This document shows, in pieces, positions 62,683 to 64,000 of a stretch of DNA of 64,000 nucleotides. Each line of letters opens with the position of its first letter. Within the stretch, counting starts at the first letter, position 1. The notes beneath the pieces were generated by a model. The model made no database searches. It saw only the letters and a program-made list of their open reading frames with translations, and was not told where the DNA came from. This stretch comes from Dictyobacter vulcani (GTDB taxonomy: Bacteria > Chloroflexota > Ktedonobacteria > Ktedonobacterales > Ktedonobacteraceae). The stretch covers positions 558,001 through 622,000 of the forward strand of contig NZ_BKZW01000003.1 of assembly GCF_008974265.1 (NCBI RefSeq), given 5' to 3'. The translations under genes were made by a program, and so were the position numbers.

Positions 62683-63546
62683 ATGACACAATCTACTAAA
62701 AATATAACCCCTGAGAATTTAGAGCAATATGTGCAGCACGGTTACGCGGATAATAATGGGGTGAAGATCCACTATGCCAGTCTGGGGAATGGACCATTGA
62801 TCGTAATGATCCATGGTTTTCCTGATTTCTGGTATTCATGGCGACATCAGATGATCGCGCTGGCGGATGAATATCAGGTAGTGGCAATGGACCAGCGTGG
62901 CTATAATCTGAGTGACAAGCCGACAGATGGAGAGCAGTATAAAATGCAACATCTGATCGGTGATGTTAAAGCGGTCGTGAACGCGCAAGGAAAGCAGAGC
63001 GCGATCATTGTTGGTCACGACTGGGGTGGAGCGGTCTCCTGGCAGTTTGCCATGCACTATCCAGACGTAACCGAGAAACTGATCATTTTAAATCTGCCGC
63101 ATCCACGTAATATGGCTCATGAGCTGGTGACCAATCCTGAACAGCGGCAGAATAGCCAGTACGCACGCGATTTCCAGCAAGAAGGATCCCACCTCAAGGT
63201 TACTCCAGAAGTGCTGGTTGGTTTTATCAAGGACGAACAGGCCCGCCCACACTACCTGGAAGCTTTCCAGCGTTCAAGCATCGAAGGCATGCTGCAATTC
63301 TATAAACAGAACTATCCCCACGAGCCCTATCGAGAGGACCCTTCGCCCGTCATCAAAGTCAAGGCTCCCGTCCTACAGTTCCATGGTCTGAAGGATGCCT
63401 TTCTGCTGCCCGGCTCTCTCAACAACACCTGGCAATGGATCGACAACACCTACACCCTGGTTACAGAGCCCAATGCCGGTCACTTTATCCAACATGACAC
63501 ACCGGAACTCGTTTCACGCACTATTCGTAGCTGGCTTTCACAATAA
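62683..63546 (+). CDS. Alpha/beta hydrolase, epoxide-hydrolase/dehalogenase-like
   Basis: 287 residues with start at ATG 62683 behind AAAGGAGA. The nucleophile elbow VGHDWGGAVSW has Asp, not Ser, as in epoxide hydrolases and haloalkane dehalogenases; the oxyanion motif is HGFPDFWYSWRHQ, acid in LKDAFLLPG, His in NAGHFIQHD. Soluble, no signal. Probable epoxide hydrolase; substrate unknown. A hairpin terminator follows. Confidence 0.88.
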   Translation: MTQSTKNITPENLEQYVQHGYADNNGVKIHYASLGNGPLIVMIHGFPDFWYSWRHQMIALADEYQVVAMDQRGYNLSDKPTDGEQYKMQHLIGDVKAVVNAQGKQSAIIVGHDWGGAVSWQFAMHYPDVTEKLIILNLPHPRNMAHELVTNPEQRQNSQYARDFQQEGSHLKVTPEVLVGFIKDEQARPHYLEAFQRSSIEGMLQFYKQNYPHEPYREDPSPVIKVKAPVLQFHGLKDAFLLPGSLNNTWQWIDNTYTLVTEPNAGHFIQHDTPELVSRTIRSWLSQ

Positions 63547-63552
63547 TTTTGA

Positions 63553-63582
63553 GATGGGCGAAGACGAGCGTCTTCGCCCATC
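63553..63582 (+). terminator. Hairpin terminator
   Basis: GATGGGCGAAGAC (63553-63565) and GTCTTCGCCCATC (63570-63582) form a 13-bp perfect stem with a four-base loop, six bases past the hydrolase stop. Bases 63583-63861 show no gene or repeat. Confidence 0.75.
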
Positions 63583-63861
63583 ACAATTACGTTGTTAGCC
63601 TGGTGCGTGTGATGAGAGAGAAATCGTGGGCAAGCCACGAAACTACAGGGGCTTTGCGTGGTGCGCTCAGACATAGTGTATCCAGAGAGATGTCTCCATT
63701 CAATCATGCTGATGGTTATTGATAAGTGACCAGAAAAATAACTATTTACTTTTCTGGCTTGGAAAACCTTTTCCTAGATGATATCATGTTTATCATAAAC
63801 TCTAGTGGGTGTTAAATGCCATCTCGTTGCGACGGGTATAAAAAGAGGAGTCTTAAAATTT

Positions 63862-64000
63862 ATGAAAAGTAAAGCCAATGTCGGCGTTATTGGATGTGGG
63901 CAGATCAGTTCCATCTATTTAGAAGCTCCCAGCAAATTTGATATTTTGAATTTTACTGCATGCGCAGATATCGATTTAGAGCGTGCACGAGCACAGGCAC
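63862..64000 (+). CDS. Gfo/Idh/MocA-family oxidoreductase, N-terminal part (runs off right edge)
   Basis: Open from ATG 63862, behind AAGAGGAG. The first 46 residues, MKSKANVGVIGCGQISSIYL then TACADIDLERARAQA, are the NAD(P)-binding Rossmann opening of Gfo/Idh/MocA dehydrogenases (GxGxIS and the acidic end of the second strand). Such enzymes act on sugars or inositols. The rest of the gene is outside the window. Confidence 0.85.
   Translation, partial: MKSKANVGVIGCGQISSIYLEAPSKFDILNFTACADIDLERARAQA

Noticed and set aside
1..64000. tRNA, rRNA, CRISPR arrays, prophage or complete insertion sequences
   Set aside because: Reading both strands I found no cloverleaf with conserved GTTCRA arm, no rRNA words, no direct-repeat array and no transposase or phage structural gene.

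Overview
The window looks like a chromosomal segment of a soil-type, multicellular-lifestyle member of the Chloroflexota, most likely class Ktedonobacteria. This is inference: base composition is near 50% GC, many secreted or one-off sensory proteins are present, and the class-typical mix of MHS-family transporters, leucine-rich-repeat protein, TIR-like membrane protein, lipoprotein-type ABC systems and a stand-alone reverse transcriptase occurs together. No rRNA, tRNA, CRISPR array, transposase or prophage gene was seen.

Region 1 (1-23.5 kb) reads as a locus for using extracellular poly(3-hydroxybutyrate) (PHB) or its monomer. It contains two secreted PHB-depolymerase-type esterases in tandem, an alpha/beta hydrolase, a branched-chain-type ABC importer (lipoprotein plus two permeases plus two ATPases), a D-3-hydroxybutyrate dehydrogenase, an acetoacetate-CoA ligase, a second acyl-CoA ligase and a TetR regulator, with a two-component system, two MHS transporters and a P450 at its edges. 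A 20-bp near-palindrome recurs five times, at or just downstream of the -10 box in front of acetoacetate-CoA ligase, the first esterase, the importer lipoprotein, the importer permease operon and tetR. This gives a simple circuit: polymer cut outside, monomer imported, oxidised to acetoacetate, activated to acetoacetyl-CoA, all probably repressed by the TetR protein.

Region 2 (23.5-33 kb) is mixed: a REC-PAS hybrid histidine kinase, a homoserine-kinase-like phosphotransferase, a marR-clcA operon, a heme-degrading-domain protein, a LOG-family phosphoribohydrolase and a double-GNAT protein. Region 3 (33-49 kb) is the accessory part: nested insertion elements, glgB, a DksA/TraR-like protein, a TIR-like membrane receptor, a LacI circuit facing a decayed exporter, an LRR protein and an 810-residue reverse transcriptase with an LVDD active site resembling the domesticated rvt group. 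Region 4 (49-64 kb) is more housekeeping: lspA-rluD, GtrA, MOSC, membrane proteins, an orphan double-glycine peptide precursor, an Eis-like acetyltransferase and three trypsin-like S1C proteases around a TerC protein.

Four genes (histidine kinase, 3-hydroxybutyrate dehydrogenase, TIR-like receptor, alpha/beta hydrolase) are broken by frameshifts that all have the same sense, one missing base, three of them in homopolymers. This suggests either indel errors in the assembly or recent decay, and matters for anyone reading the gene models.
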